From CAYXLI01 sp964464925 (GTDB lineage Bacteria; Acidobacteriota; Terriglobia; Bryobacterales; Bryobacteraceae), in NCBI GenBank assembly GCA_964464925.1, contig CAYXLI010000008.1:186001-250000 (forward strand): a DNA stretch of 64,000 nt, in the 5' to 3' direction. Position 1 is the first letter of the stretch. Each line of letters opens with the position of its first letter. Shown here one piece after another: positions 52,697 to 61,522 of this stretch. The notes under the pieces were generated by a model. The model did not search any database, was not told the origin of the DNA, and saw only the letters and a list, made by a program, of their open reading frames with translations. Position numbers and translations under genes: made by a program.

Positions 52697-53902
52697 CTAC
52701 CTGTGCTTGAGAAGTTCCGCTGCGGCCGTTTGGTCTGCTGCAATCGCAGCAGCATACGGCGTCTGCCCGACCCTATTTGTCACCGTCACGTCTGAGCCAT
52801 GCGCCAGCAACACCTCGATGACATCAGTCCGTCCCCATGACGCTGCCCGGTGTAGCGGTGTATCCCCCGCCTGTTTGTCACGCGCGTTCACATCCGCGCC
52901 TTTCTCCAACAGGAACTCAACCATTGCCTTTTGCCCGGCAAGTGCCGCATCGTGCAGAGGCGTCGCACCCGCAGCATTTAGACCGTCAATCCGGGCCCCG
53001 CGCGCAAGCAGTAATTCCGCAATTTGCGTATGCCCCTTCAGCGCCGCGTCATGTAGCAGGGTAGACCCGTTTGCCGTCGCCGCATTCGGATCCCCACCTC
53101 TCCCCAGCAGCAGCGCCGCCATGTCCGTTTGCCCACGCAGCACGGCATCCTGCAAATTCTTCAGTCCGGCAGTATCCCGCTTGCCGCTCTTGTCCAGCAG
53201 CAGGGAAACCACCTTGCCGTGCCTGTACCGGAGCGCTTCGTCTAGGGGCGTGGCTCCTGCCGTGTCCCGGACTTCCACATCGGCGCCATGGTTCAGGAGC
53301 ACCGCAACCACATCCGCGTGCCCCTTGATCGAAGCCTCATGAAGCGCGGTTACACCGGATTCCTTTGTCTTCCCGTTCACATCGGCGCCATGCCGTAGGA
53401 GGTACTCCGCCACCGCCGGCTGTCCCTTCCAAGCGGCCTCATCCAGCGGTGCTGCACCGCTGACGTCACGCGCATTCACCACGGCACCTTTCTCCACCAG
53501 CAGTTGCACCAAATCCTGGTATCCGCGGTTTGCAGCAAGGTGCAGAGCCGTTCCTCCGGAGGCCGATCGCAAGTTGACATCCGCTCCGCGCTCCAGCAGC
53601 ATCCGGACTACGTCAGTGTGATGCGTCGTTACAGCATACTGCAAAGGCGTGGATCCCGATTCAAGATGCCGCGCATTGACGTCAGCCCCGGCGTCCAGCA
53701 GCGCGGAAACAATCGGTACATCTCCTGCCCACGCGGCGTCGTGCAGGGCTGTGCCGCCAAGGGAATCCCTCTCGTTTACCGCTGCTCCTGCCTTCAGGAG
53801 AGCCCCCACCTTCGCGAGGTCTCCGTTACGCGCAGCGGCGTGCAGTTCCGCCGCATCCGCGGCGTGCAGTAAGAACAGCAGAAACATCAACAACCGGAAC
53901 AC
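52697..53902 (-). CDS. Secreted ankyrin-repeat protein
   Basis: 401 residues: a signal peptide (MFRLLMFLLFLLHAADA) and then about twelve ankyrin repeats covering nearly the whole length, each with the TPLH/TALHxAAxxG core (GGTALHDAAWAGDVPIVSAL, GATPLHDAALAGQKAMVEFL). No other domain. It most likely scaffolds protein contacts in the periplasm or outside. It precedes, in genome order, the TlpA-like gene upstream by 13 bp on the same strand, so they share a transcript with mtnA. Confidence 0.9.
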   Translation of the reverse strand: MFRLLMFLLFLLHAADAAELHAAARNGDLAKVGALLKAGAAVNERDSLGGTALHDAAWAGDVPIVSALLDAGADVNARHLESGSTPLQYAVTTHHTDVVRMLLERGADVNLRSASGGTALHLAANRGYQDLVQLLVEKGAVVNARDVSGAAPLDEAAWKGQPAVAEYLLRHGADVNGKTKESGVTALHEASIKGHADVVAVLLNHGADVEVRDTAGATPLDEALRYRHGKVVSLLLDKSGKRDTAGLKNLQDAVLRGQTDMAALLLGRGGDPNAATANGSTLLHDAALKGHTQIAELLLARGARIDGLNAAGATPLHDAALAGQKAMVEFLLEKGADVNARDKQAGDTPLHRAASWGRTDVIEVLLAHGSDVTVTNRVGQTPYAAAIAADQTAAAELLKHR

Positions 53903-53915
53903 AGCTAACCCTAGC

Positions 53916-54428
53916 TTACTTCTTAGTGTTCTTCAGAAGAGCGTCCACGGTGGGCTGCCAGAAATTTGCCCCGAGATCGGCCGGATTCCCATCGCCCCTC
54001 ACACGCAGTTTGATCATCCCTGCCTGGTCCACCACGAAAAGTTGGGGCAGAGGCAGATTCGGATTGTCGGGCCTCAGTTCGGCATACGAAGCGGACACCT
54101 GCCCGCAGTCGAATAGCACCGGCCAAGTCACATTTTCGTTCTTGATGAACCCCGTCACCGTCGTCATATTGTCCGGCGGAGTTACGATCGACAGGATCTG
54201 CACCTTGTCGCCGTACTTCTCTTTGACCTTCGCCAATTCCCGCGTCAACGCCATGCACTTCGGACAATCCGTGCGAACGATGTCGAGCAGCACCACCTTG
54301 CCGCGCGCGTCGTAGAGATCGTGCTGCTGCAACTTCGCATCCGGCAGGGAAAAGCCCGGAGCCCGCCGCGCCGTTTGCGCCATCAGAGCAACCCCAGCCA
54401 GCAATGCAATCGTGAGAAAACGCGTCAT
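53916..54428 (-). CDS. Exported TlpA/AhpC-type thioredoxin-like protein
   Basis: 170 residues with a signal peptide (FLTIALLAGVALMAQ). A redoxin domain follows: APGFSLPDAKLQQHDLYDARGKVVLLDIVRTDCPKCMALTREL. The active site is CPKC. PQLFVVDQAG supplies the cis-proline (LPLP). It should reduce or exchange disulfides in the periplasm. Its start overlaps the mtnA stop (ATGA). Confidence 0.87.
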   Translation of the reverse strand: MTRFLTIALLAGVALMAQTARRAPGFSLPDAKLQQHDLYDARGKVVLLDIVRTDCPKCMALTRELAKVKEKYGDKVQILSIVTPPDNMTTVTGFIKNENVTWPVLFDCGQVSASYAELRPDNPNLPLPQLFVVDQAGMIKLRVRGDGNPADLGANFWQPTVDALLKNTKK

Positions 54429-55444
54429 TTCGATACCGCCTTGAGAGATTCTGTGTAGGGTGCCCGCGCCACGCCGCGCTCGGTAATGATCGCGGTTACG
54501 TACCGGTTCGGCGTCACATCGAACGCAGGATTCTGCACCGCAATATTCTCCGGTGCTACCGGCACGCCATAAACATGCGTCACTTCGCTCGCCGCCCGCT
54601 GCTCGATCGGAATCTGGTCTCCGGACTCGAGCGTCAGATCCAGCGTGGAGATCGGCGCCGCCACATAGAACGGCACATTGTTCTCCTTGGCCAGCACCGC
54701 CACCGAGTACGTCCCGATCTTATTCGCCACATCTCCATTCGCCGCGATCCGGTCCGCGCCCACGACGACGCATCCGATCCGTCCCGACTTCAGAAAATGT
54801 CCGGCCATGTTATCCGTAATCAGCGTCGCCGGAATTCCGTCCTGCTCCAATTCCCAAACAGTCAGCCTCGACCCCTGCAGGAACGGCCTGGTCTCATCGG
54901 CGAATACATCGATGTTCTTCCCCGCCTCCACTGCGGCTCGGATTACGCCCAGCGCAGTTCCATATCCAGCCGTCGCCAGCGCGCCCGCATTGCAATGCGT
55001 CAGAACTGTCTTCTGATCCGGAACCAGCGAGGCGCCGTTGCGGCCGATCGCTTCGCAGATCGCGATGTCTTCGGCACGTACCTGCTTCGCTTCTTCGATC
55101 AGCCTCTGCCGAAGTTCGTCAATCGGCCGGCCGTTCAATTCCGCATACAAGCGCTTCATTCGGTCGATCGCCCAAAACAGATTTACGGCAGTGGGCCTCG
55201 TTCCGGCGAGCGTCTCGCAGATCGTCTCAAATTCGCGATCCGGATCCCCTGATTTCAGGACGCCGATCGCCACTCCCATGGCCGCGGCAACCCCAATTGC
55301 CGGAGCTCCGCGAATCACCATTGACCGAATCGCCTCGGCAACTTCCTGATAAGTCTTGCACGTGACAAACACCTGCTCACGCGGCAGTCGCGTCTGGTCA
55401 ATCATGACCACGCCGTCATTACTCCAATAAATAGTTTCAACCAT
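54425..55444 (-). CDS. mtnA: S-methyl-5-thioribose-1-phosphate isomerase
   Basis: A 339-residue aldose-ketose isomerase of the methionine salvage pathway, turning methylthioribose 1-phosphate to methylthioribulose 1-phosphate. RGAPAIGVAAAMGVAIG, VLTHCNAGALATAGYGTALG (catalytic Cys), TLITDNMAGHFL and VVGADRIAANGDVANKIGTY (catalytic Asp) are all present. Family length is about 340-360. No other mtn gene is in the window. Confidence 0.94.
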   Translation of the reverse strand: MVETIYWSNDGVVMIDQTRLPREQVFVTCKTYQEVAEAIRSMVIRGAPAIGVAAAMGVAIGVLKSGDPDREFETICETLAGTRPTAVNLFWAIDRMKRLYAELNGRPIDELRQRLIEEAKQVRAEDIAICEAIGRNGASLVPDQKTVLTHCNAGALATAGYGTALGVIRAAVEAGKNIDVFADETRPFLQGSRLTVWELEQDGIPATLITDNMAGHFLKSGRIGCVVVGADRIAANGDVANKIGTYSVAVLAKENNVPFYVAAPISTLDLTLESGDQIPIEQRAASEVTHVYGVPVAPENIAVQNPAFDVTPNRYVTAIITERGVARAPYTESLKAVSK

Positions 55445-55475
55445 ATCTTTTGAACGCCAAATGTCCCATTTAGCC

Positions 55476-56177
55476 TCAGTGCCCCTCGTTCACGAGGTAA
55501 ACGGACAGAAAAGTAAAGTTGTACGCCGCATGCGTCAACGCCGCAATGGCAGTCGATCCTGTCTTATACCGTACCCATCCGAACGCGCACCCCGCCATCA
55601 AAATCAGCAGCACGTGCCGCCAGGACCATGCATACTGTGGCCCATGTAAAAGCGCAAATGGCAGTGCCGCCAGCAGAATCCCGCCAACTACGCCGGCAGA
55701 TCGCACTAACAGCGGCATCAGAAATCCGCGGAAAATCAATTCCTCGCTCGCAGGCCCAAGCGTGACCGCCGCAAAGGCCACCAGCCATTTCGCCGTCTTG
55801 TCTTTCATGATCTCCTGCATCGGAGAATCGATCGCCGGCGTCCTCAGCAGCACTCCTACCATGGCGATAATAATCGCCAGCAGCAATCCGTTCAGCAGAG
55901 CCGGTACGGCCGACCTTGCCGGCAGAACCCAATGCAGCGAAGGCCAGAACGGCGCTTCGTACTTCACTCTCAACAACGCCGCTACACACGCGAACCACAG
56001 GAAATATGCGATGAATTGCGCGGGCAGAGCCTCCACGGCGGGCGTGAAATGGATGTGCCCCAGCCACAGCACCACGCGCCATGAAAAAAACCCGAACAGC
56101 AGGCACGGCGCCGCGAGACAAAGCAGCAGGAACAGATCGTCGTATCCCCATACGGGTTCGCGTCGCGCCGTTTCCAA
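55476..56177 (-). CDS. CPBP-family intramembrane protease
   Basis: 233 residues with six or seven membrane helices (LFLLLCLAAPCLLFGFFSW, LLNGLLLAIIIAMVGVLL, GGILLAALPFALLHG). The metal-site motifs are EELIFRGFL (EExxxR), HGPQYAWSW and HAAYNFTF. The family (Abi/CaaX-type, glutamic intramembrane proteases) cuts membrane or prenylated proteins or acts in bacteriocin immunity. The substrate is unknown. Three bp after the next gene's stop, so in the uvrA operon. Confidence 0.87.
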   Translation of the reverse strand: METARREPVWGYDDLFLLLCLAAPCLLFGFFSWRVVLWLGHIHFTPAVEALPAQFIAYFLWFACVAALLRVKYEAPFWPSLHWVLPARSAVPALLNGLLLAIIIAMVGVLLRTPAIDSPMQEIMKDKTAKWLVAFAAVTLGPASEELIFRGFLMPLLVRSAGVVGGILLAALPFALLHGPQYAWSWRHVLLILMAGCAFGWVRYKTGSTAIAALTHAAYNFTFLSVYLVNEGH

Positions 56178-56180
56178 CGA

Positions 56181-57143
56181 TTACCCCTCGCACTCCACAA
56201 GCGCCGCCGCCAACAGCGGAATCATGATCTCGTGGTGCCCGGTAATCGAGTACCCCTTTCCTCCGCCGCCCCCCGCATGAGGCCGGTTCACTACATTCGC
56301 CAAGGGCCGGTAATGCTGCAGAAAGTCGAAGTTCACTGTAGTGAACCCAGCCAACGGATGCCCCAGGTTTCTCACCACGGAGATAGCCTTCAGAAACACC
56401 TCCGGCATCACCACCGCCGACCCGGCATTCACATACACGCCGCCGTCATTCATCTCCCTCAACAGCGAGCAGAACAACCGGAAGTCTCTATGCGTCGCCG
56501 CCCCAAGCGAAGCCGCGTCCACCTGCGGATGCGTATGGGGAGTATCCGTCCCAATCGCCACGTGCACCGTCACCGGCACCAATTCCTTGTACGCCTCATG
56601 CAGCAAACTCTGCGAAGCGTACGCAGGGTCGGCGATCCTCTCCAGATGTCTGCCAACCGTCTCCCCAATTCCCGACTCGAACCGCCCCGCCTCGATAATC
56701 GCGTTGTTCAACTCGCGCCCGGTCTCTTCCGCCGACCCGAACCGCCCGTCGGGCAGCACCGCTTCCACGTCTTCACTCGTGCACCCTGCAATCGCGATCT
56801 CGAAGTCATGAATTGCGGCCGACCCGTTCATCGCAAACGCAGTCGCGAATTTCCTCCGCATGAGATCAATCAGAATCGGAGCCAGCCCGCACTTGATCAC
56901 GTGCCCGCCCATGCCCCAGATCACCGGCTTGCCCTTGGCCTTGGCCTGCAGAATCGCCTCAATCACACCGCGCAGGGAATCTGCCGCCAGCAGCCGCGGC
57001 AGTGACGCCATCAGGTCCAGCACCGTCTTGCCCGGCTGATGCGGCTGCCCGAAATGCTCGGTCCTCACCTTGCCGCCTCGGGCTTTGATCGGTACCGTCT
57101 TCAGACCGTCAAAGTCCAACGGCAGCGTATGATATTTGCTCAT
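56181..57143 (-). CDS. Conserved protein of unknown function (uvrA operon)
   Basis: 320 residues, no signal or membrane segment. Strong family-like stretches are GKPVIWGMGGHVIKCGLAPIL, NGSAAIHDFEIAIAGCTSEDV, PVTVHVAIGTDTPHTHP, YVNAGSAVVMPEVFLKAIS and NFDFLQHYRPLANVVNRP. The first two recall Rossmann-like deoxyhypusine-synthase-type folds, but I cannot confirm this. It overlaps the uvrA stop (ATGA at 57140) and is therefore co-translated with uvrA, suggesting a role linked to nucleotide metabolism or merely transcript sharing. Confidence 0.72.
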   Translation of the reverse strand: MSKYHTLPLDFDGLKTVPIKARGGKVRTEHFGQPHQPGKTVLDLMASLPRLLAADSLRGVIEAILQAKAKGKPVIWGMGGHVIKCGLAPILIDLMRRKFATAFAMNGSAAIHDFEIAIAGCTSEDVEAVLPDGRFGSAEETGRELNNAIIEAGRFESGIGETVGRHLERIADPAYASQSLLHEAYKELVPVTVHVAIGTDTPHTHPQVDAASLGAATHRDFRLFCSLLREMNDGGVYVNAGSAVVMPEVFLKAISVVRNLGHPLAGFTTVNFDFLQHYRPLANVVNRPHAGGGGGKGYSITGHHEIMIPLLAAALVECEG

Positions 57144-59905
57144 GCAACCTTTCCATTGCCGGGCATGATCTTGGCCAGCGCACGCGCCGTGTAGCTCCGC
57201 TTATTCCGAACCACCTGCTCCGGAGTCCCGCACACCACCAGTTCACCGCCGCCTTCGCCGCCTTCCGGCCCGAGATCGATGATCCAATCGGCGCTCTTGA
57301 TCACATCCAGCTGATGTTCGATAACCAGTACAGTATTGCCCAAACTCACCAGCTTATGCAGCACATCCAGCAGTTTCCGGACATCATCGAAGTGCAGCCC
57401 GGTCGTCGGCTCATCGAGAATATAGAAAGTCCGCCCCGTCTGCCTCTTGCTCAATTCACGAGCCAGTTTAATCCGCTGTGCCTCTCCGCCTGACAACGTC
57501 GTCGCCGATTGTCCGAGGTGCAGATACCCCAGCCCAACATCGTTCAGCGTTTTGATCTTCGCGTGGATCTGCGGGAAATTCTCCAGCAGCGGCAGCGCGT
57601 CCTCCACCGTCGTCTCCAGCAGATCCGAAATGGAGAGCCCCTTGTACTTCACCTGCAGTGTTTCCAGGTTGTATCTCTTGCCCCGGCAAACATCGCACGT
57701 GACGTACACATCCGGCAGAAAATTCATTTCGATGCGTTTCAGCCCGTCGCCCTGGCACGCCTCGCACCGGCCGCCCTTCACATTGAAGCTGAACCGCCCT
57801 GGCTTATAGCCCCGCTCGCGCGATTCCGGCAGCATCGCGTACAGCTCTCGAATGGGAGTGAACACCCCCGTATACGTCGCCGGATTCGACCGCGGCGTCC
57901 TCCCGATCGGAGCCTGATCGATCTCCACGACTTTATCGATATTCTCCAGGCCGAGAATTTTGTCATGCTTTCCCGGATTCGCGCGCGATTCATACACATG
58001 CTTCGCCAGCGCCCGGTACAGGATGTCGTTCACCAGTGTCGATTTCCCGCTGCCCGAAACGCCAGTTACGCACAGGAACATTCCCAGCGGAAAATCCACA
58101 TCAATATTCTTGAGGTTATGCTCCTTCGCGCCCCTGACCGTCAGCGCCTTCCCGTTCCCCGGCCTTCTCTCCGGAGCCGCCGATATTGTGATCTTCCGCG
58201 CGAGATACTGCCCCGTGAGTGACCCCGGAGTCGCCTCAATCTCATCCGGCGTCCCGGCCGCCACCAGATCCCCGCCAAGCCTTCCCGCTCCTGGCCCCAG
58301 ATCGATCACGTAATCGGCCTGCAGGATGGTGTCTTCGTCGTGTTCCACCACCAGCACCGTATTTCCCAGGTCCCTAAGCTGCCGCAGCGTCCCCAGCAGC
58401 CGTTCGTTATCCCGTGGATGCAGCCCGATCGAAGGCTCGTCCAGCACATAGAGAACCCCGCGCAGCTTCGAGCCTATCTGTGTCGCCAGGCGGATTCGCT
58501 GCGCTTCGCCTCCTGATAGCGTCGCCGACCCGCGCTCCAGAGATAGGTAATCCAACCCCACGGCAACCAGGTATTCCAGCCTGTGCCGTATCTCTTCCAG
58601 CACTCGTGCCGCAATCTGCTCCTCGCGTGGATTCAACTTCCAGCTCTTAATCGCTGGAAGCGCCCGCGCAATCGGCATGCCCGTTATATCTGCGATAGTC
58701 GATCCCTTTACCGACACCGCAAGGCTCGAGGGCCGCAGCCGCTTGCCTTGACAATCGGGACACTCGGTGGCGGACATATATTCCATCAGCCATTCACGGT
58801 AGCCCTCGGTCGCATTCTCAAAACTTTCATCCAGGATTTTGAGAATCCCAGGAAACCCGCTTCCGCCAGAGACCACGAGATGCTGGGTTTTCTTTGGCAT
58901 CTGATCGAAGGGCACCGAAAGATCGACCAGGTGCCGCGCCGCGGCCTGCCCGAGTTTCTCGTTCATATAGGCGCTGCTGCCGCCCGGCCCCAAGCCGCCC
59001 TCCAGGAGTGGCTTCGATGGGTCTACGATGACCTTCACCGCATCGAAACTCCACTTGCTCCCCAGCCCCGTGCACGTCTCGCACGCACCATACGGGCTGT
59101 TAAAGGAGAAGGATCGCGGCTCCAGTTGCGGCACGCTCTTGCCGCAATTCGGGCACCCCATTTTCTGCGAAAACAGCCTTTCCTCGCCCCCAACCACTGC
59201 GAGGATCACCAGCCCATCCGCAAGCTTCACCGCCGTTGCTACGGAAGCTTCCAGCCTTTTCTCGATTCCTGCCTTGAGGACCAACCGGTCAATCACAACG
59301 TCGATCGTGTGATTCTTCCGCTTATCAAGGATGATCTCCTCGTCCAGGCTCCTAAGCTCTCCATCGATCCGCGCGCGTACAAATCCCTCGCGCCTCAGCT
59401 TCTCGAGTTCTTTCTTGTATTCGCCCTTCCTGCCTCGAACCATCGGCGCCAGAATCATGATGCGCTCATCGTGCTTAAGCCCCATGACCTGCTGGACAAT
59501 CTGTTCGGTAGTCTGCCGCGAGATCTCAATCCCGCAATCCGGACACGCGGGAATGCCGATAGATGAGTAGAGCAATCTCAGATAGTCATAGATCTCGGTA
59601 ATCGTTCCGACGGTCGACCGCGGACTCCGCGACGTCGTCTTCTGTTCGATCGAGATCGCCGGCGACAACCCATCGATGGAGTCCACCTCGGGACGCTCCA
59701 TCTGATCGAGGAATTGCCGGGCGTACGGCGAGAGCGTCTCGACGTACCTTCTCTGCCCCTCGGCATAGATGGTATCGAAGGCAAGGGACGACTTCCCCGA
59801 CCCGCTGAGTCCGGTGATGACAGTAAACGTGTTGCGCGGAATCTCAACGTCTATGTTCTTGAGATTGTGCTGCCGCGCACCATGCACAGTGATGCTCTTC
59901 AGCAT
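57140..59905 (-). CDS. uvrA: Excinuclease ABC subunit A
   Basis: 921 residues, the damage-recognising ATPase of nucleotide excision repair. Two ABC modules: Walker A GLSGSGKSS (about 32) and GVSGSGKST (about 625), two ABC signatures LSGGEAQRIRLA and LSGGEAQRIKLA, and Walker B LYVLDEPSIGLHP and FYILDEPTTGLHF. Zinc cysteines are CPDCG, CPNCGK with CETC, CPDCQ, and CEAC with CDVCRGKRYN. Length is close to the 940-residue norm. uvrB and uvrC are not here. First gene of the uvrA-unknown-CPBP operon. Confidence 0.97.
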   Translation of the reverse strand: MLKSITVHGARQHNLKNIDVEIPRNTFTVITGLSGSGKSSLAFDTIYAEGQRRYVETLSPYARQFLDQMERPEVDSIDGLSPAISIEQKTTSRSPRSTVGTITEIYDYLRLLYSSIGIPACPDCGIEISRQTTEQIVQQVMGLKHDERIMILAPMVRGRKGEYKKELEKLRREGFVRARIDGELRSLDEEIILDKRKNHTIDVVIDRLVLKAGIEKRLEASVATAVKLADGLVILAVVGGEERLFSQKMGCPNCGKSVPQLEPRSFSFNSPYGACETCTGLGSKWSFDAVKVIVDPSKPLLEGGLGPGGSSAYMNEKLGQAAARHLVDLSVPFDQMPKKTQHLVVSGGSGFPGILKILDESFENATEGYREWLMEYMSATECPDCQGKRLRPSSLAVSVKGSTIADITGMPIARALPAIKSWKLNPREEQIAARVLEEIRHRLEYLVAVGLDYLSLERGSATLSGGEAQRIRLATQIGSKLRGVLYVLDEPSIGLHPRDNERLLGTLRQLRDLGNTVLVVEHDEDTILQADYVIDLGPGAGRLGGDLVAAGTPDEIEATPGSLTGQYLARKITISAAPERRPGNGKALTVRGAKEHNLKNIDVDFPLGMFLCVTGVSGSGKSTLVNDILYRALAKHVYESRANPGKHDKILGLENIDKVVEIDQAPIGRTPRSNPATYTGVFTPIRELYAMLPESRERGYKPGRFSFNVKGGRCEACQGDGLKRIEMNFLPDVYVTCDVCRGKRYNLETLQVKYKGLSISDLLETTVEDALPLLENFPQIHAKIKTLNDVGLGYLHLGQSATTLSGGEAQRIKLARELSKRQTGRTFYILDEPTTGLHFDDVRKLLDVLHKLVSLGNTVLVIEHQLDVIKSADWIIDLGPEGGEGGGELVVCGTPEQVVRNKRSYTARALAKIMPGNGKVA

Positions 59906-60074
59906 GGAGGGTGATCTACTATTGTCGCATCCCGATAATCCAATGTTTCCTGCAAGCGATGTCGTCTGGTGGAAAGGAAAGTGTTTGCCCCAAAATAGGG
60001 CGCTGCTCTTCCTGCACTGGCTAGATCAATTGCCTTGGTGAGCTGGTAATCACTGCTCCATTCCCCTCCACCCG

Positions 60075-60129
60075 GATTTGCCGTACAATCGAATCCTCTG
60101 CGGAAGAGGACGGCTCCCTCCTGAAACGG
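60075..60129 (+). repeat. 55-bp direct repeat, left copy at contig end
   Basis: Identical over all 55 bases to 60230-60284 across a run of 100 Ns. This is a typical overlap of two contig ends (55 is a common assembly k-mer), not a biological repeat. Confidence 0.85.
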
Positions 60130-60229
60130 NNNNNNNNNNNNNNNNNNNNNNNNNNNNNNNNNNNNNNNNNNNNNNNNNNNNNNNNNNNNNNNNNNNNNNN
60201 NNNNNNNNNNNNNNNNNNNNNNNNNNNNN
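60130..60229. other. Assembly gap (100 N)
   Basis: Exactly 100 unknown bases placed by scaffolding. Because the flanking 55 bases are the same on both sides, the true sequence may be continuous with no missing DNA. Confidence 0.95.
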
Positions 60230-60284
60230 GATTTGCCGTACAATCGAATCCTCTGCGGAAGAGGACGGCTCCCTCCTGAAACGG
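60230..60284 (+). repeat. 55-bp direct repeat, right copy
   Basis: Second copy of the 55-bp sequence at 60075-60129. If the gap is closed by merging, this copy is the leader of the sugar-binding lipoprotein gene. Confidence 0.85.
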
Positions 60285-60303
60285 CCGTCCCGGAGGAGGA
60301 CTT
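60239..60303 (+). promoter_or_regulatory. Promoter and structured leader of sugar-binding lipoprotein gene
   Basis: TACAAT at 60239-60244 is a possible -10. Two hairpins that exclude each other follow: TCCTCT/AGAGGA (60249-60254 with 60260-60265) and GGACGGC/GCCGTCC (60263-60269 with 60284-60290), sharing GGA. The loop of the second holds CCCTCCT, which can pair with the ribosome site GGAGGAGG (60292-60299). This looks like a device for translational control; no known riboswitch consensus is recognised. Confidence 0.45.
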
Positions 60304-61335
60304 ATGTACCTTCGTTCCTTACCGCTGGTAGCAGCAGCACTCCTGCTCACCTCCGGTTGTTCCAATTCCCGTCATGATCCCACCGAGAGCTATTATCTGG
60401 TGGCAAGCAATACCAAGCTGCCCTACTGGCAGGCAGCACTTGCCGGTCTGAGCCGCGCCTCTTCGGACCTCAAAGTCAAGGCCGAAATGCTCGGTCCTGC
60501 TACCTATGACGCCAAAGCGCAGCGCGAAGATTTCCGTCACGCCGTATCGAAAAAACCCGCCGGCATTCTGATTTCCGCTGCCGACCCGGAATTAATGCGG
60601 CCCGAAATCGACTCAGCCATCGCCGCCGGCATTCCCGTTATCACAGTGGATTCCGACGCACCGAACAGCAAACGCCTGTTTTTTGTCGGGACGAACAACT
60701 ATCAGGCCGGACTCACCGGCGGACGCGTACTCTCCCAAAGGCTCAAGAAGAAAGGCAACATTGTCGTGTTCACCATTCCCGCTCAGGCGAACTTGATCGA
60801 ACGCCTCCGCGGTTATGAGGATGCGCTCGCTGATACCAACATCAAGGTTATCCAACTGGTTGATGTGCGCGGCGATCCATCTCTCGCATTTGATAAGACG
60901 GTGGAAATCCTCCAGACAGGAAAGGTGAATGTGGACGGTTTCGTGTGCCTGGAGGCCACGGCAGGGAAAGAGGTCGCGGACGTGCTGGGCCGCCGGAAGG
61001 TGCTGGGTAAAACCGTCATCGCGATGGATACCGACGACGGCACGCTGGATTGGATCGAAAAGGGAGGAATCGCCGCCACCGTCGCCCAGAAGCCCTTCAC
61101 GATGGCGTATTATGGCCTACGGCTGCTGGACGACCTGCATCACAATAAACTTTCCAAGCTCGACGGCGATTGGAGCCAGGATCTGCGCGCGCTCGTACCT
61201 TCCGTCGTAGACACCGGATCGTCCCTCATCGACGGTTCAAACGTATCCATCGTCCGGAAATCCAGCATGCCCGAGCATGCCCAAATGGATCCGTTGCTAG
61301 CCCGTTTCCGGCCCGTTCGTGTGCCGCGTCCTTAA
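60304..61335 (+). CDS. Periplasmic sugar-binding lipoprotein (ribose/xylose ABC type)
   Basis: 343 residues. The signal ends in the lipobox LLTSGC (Cys19), so the protein is lipid-anchored. The rest is a type I periplasmic binding protein (Peripla_BP_4): SYYLVASNTKLPYWQAALAG, PAGILISAADPELMRPEI, AAGIPVITVDSDAP, FVGTNNYQAGLTGGRVL and GFVCLEATAGKEVADVL. It should bind a monosaccharide or a signal sugar such as AI-2. No ABC permease or ATPase gene follows, so it is an orphan or acts with a transporter elsewhere. Strong GGAGGAGG ribosome site, 3-4 bases before ATG. Confidence 0.88.
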   Translation: MYLRSLPLVAAALLLTSGCSNSRHDPTESYYLVASNTKLPYWQAALAGLSRASSDLKVKAEMLGPATYDAKAQREDFRHAVSKKPAGILISAADPELMRPEIDSAIAAGIPVITVDSDAPNSKRLFFVGTNNYQAGLTGGRVLSQRLKKKGNIVVFTIPAQANLIERLRGYEDALADTNIKVIQLVDVRGDPSLAFDKTVEILQTGKVNVDGFVCLEATAGKEVADVLGRRKVLGKTVIAMDTDDGTLDWIEKGGIAATVAQKPFTMAYYGLRLLDDLHHNKLSKLDGDWSQDLRALVPSVVDTGSSLIDGSNVSIVRKSSMPEHAQMDPLLARFRPVRVPRP

Positions 61336-61348
61336 CGCGGACCTTCAC

Positions 61349-61387
61349 AAGACCGGTCTGCCCACATCGAAGATCATCACCGGTCTT
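61349..61387 (+). terminator. Stem-loop after the lipoprotein gene
   Basis: AAGACCGGT (61349-61357) and ACCGGTCTT (61379-61387) are a perfect 9-bp inverted repeat around 21 bases, followed by an A/T-rich stretch with TTTTT a few bases on. Probably ends the lipoprotein transcript. Confidence 0.5.
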
Positions 61388-61453
61388 AGAAATATATTTT
61401 TGTATCTTTTACCTCAATAACTTGCAGACATCCTCGCCCACTGGGCGCCCCCG

Positions 61454-61513
61454 GAAATTTGGCCCCTCCTCCGTACACTACAAGAAATTTGGCCCCTCCT
61501 CCGTACACTACAA
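61454..61513 (+). repeat. Tandem 30-bp direct repeat, two copies
   Basis: Two perfect head-to-tail copies (61454-61483 and 61484-61513) starting GAAATTTGGCCCC and ending TACACTACAA. No spacer, so not CRISPR. They sit 70 bp before the QHSTGP-family gene. Confidence 0.9.
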
Positions 61514-61522
61514 GTAGATAAG

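Noticed and set aside
58583..59566. Plus-strand frame of 327 residues
   Set aside because: Antisense shadow of uvrA.
60078..60377. Open frames that pass through the N run
   Set aside because: They exist only because unknown bases read as no stop; the flanks are a duplicated contig end.
61454..61513. Possible CRISPR array
   Set aside because: Only two 30-bp copies, joined directly without spacers, and no cas genes.
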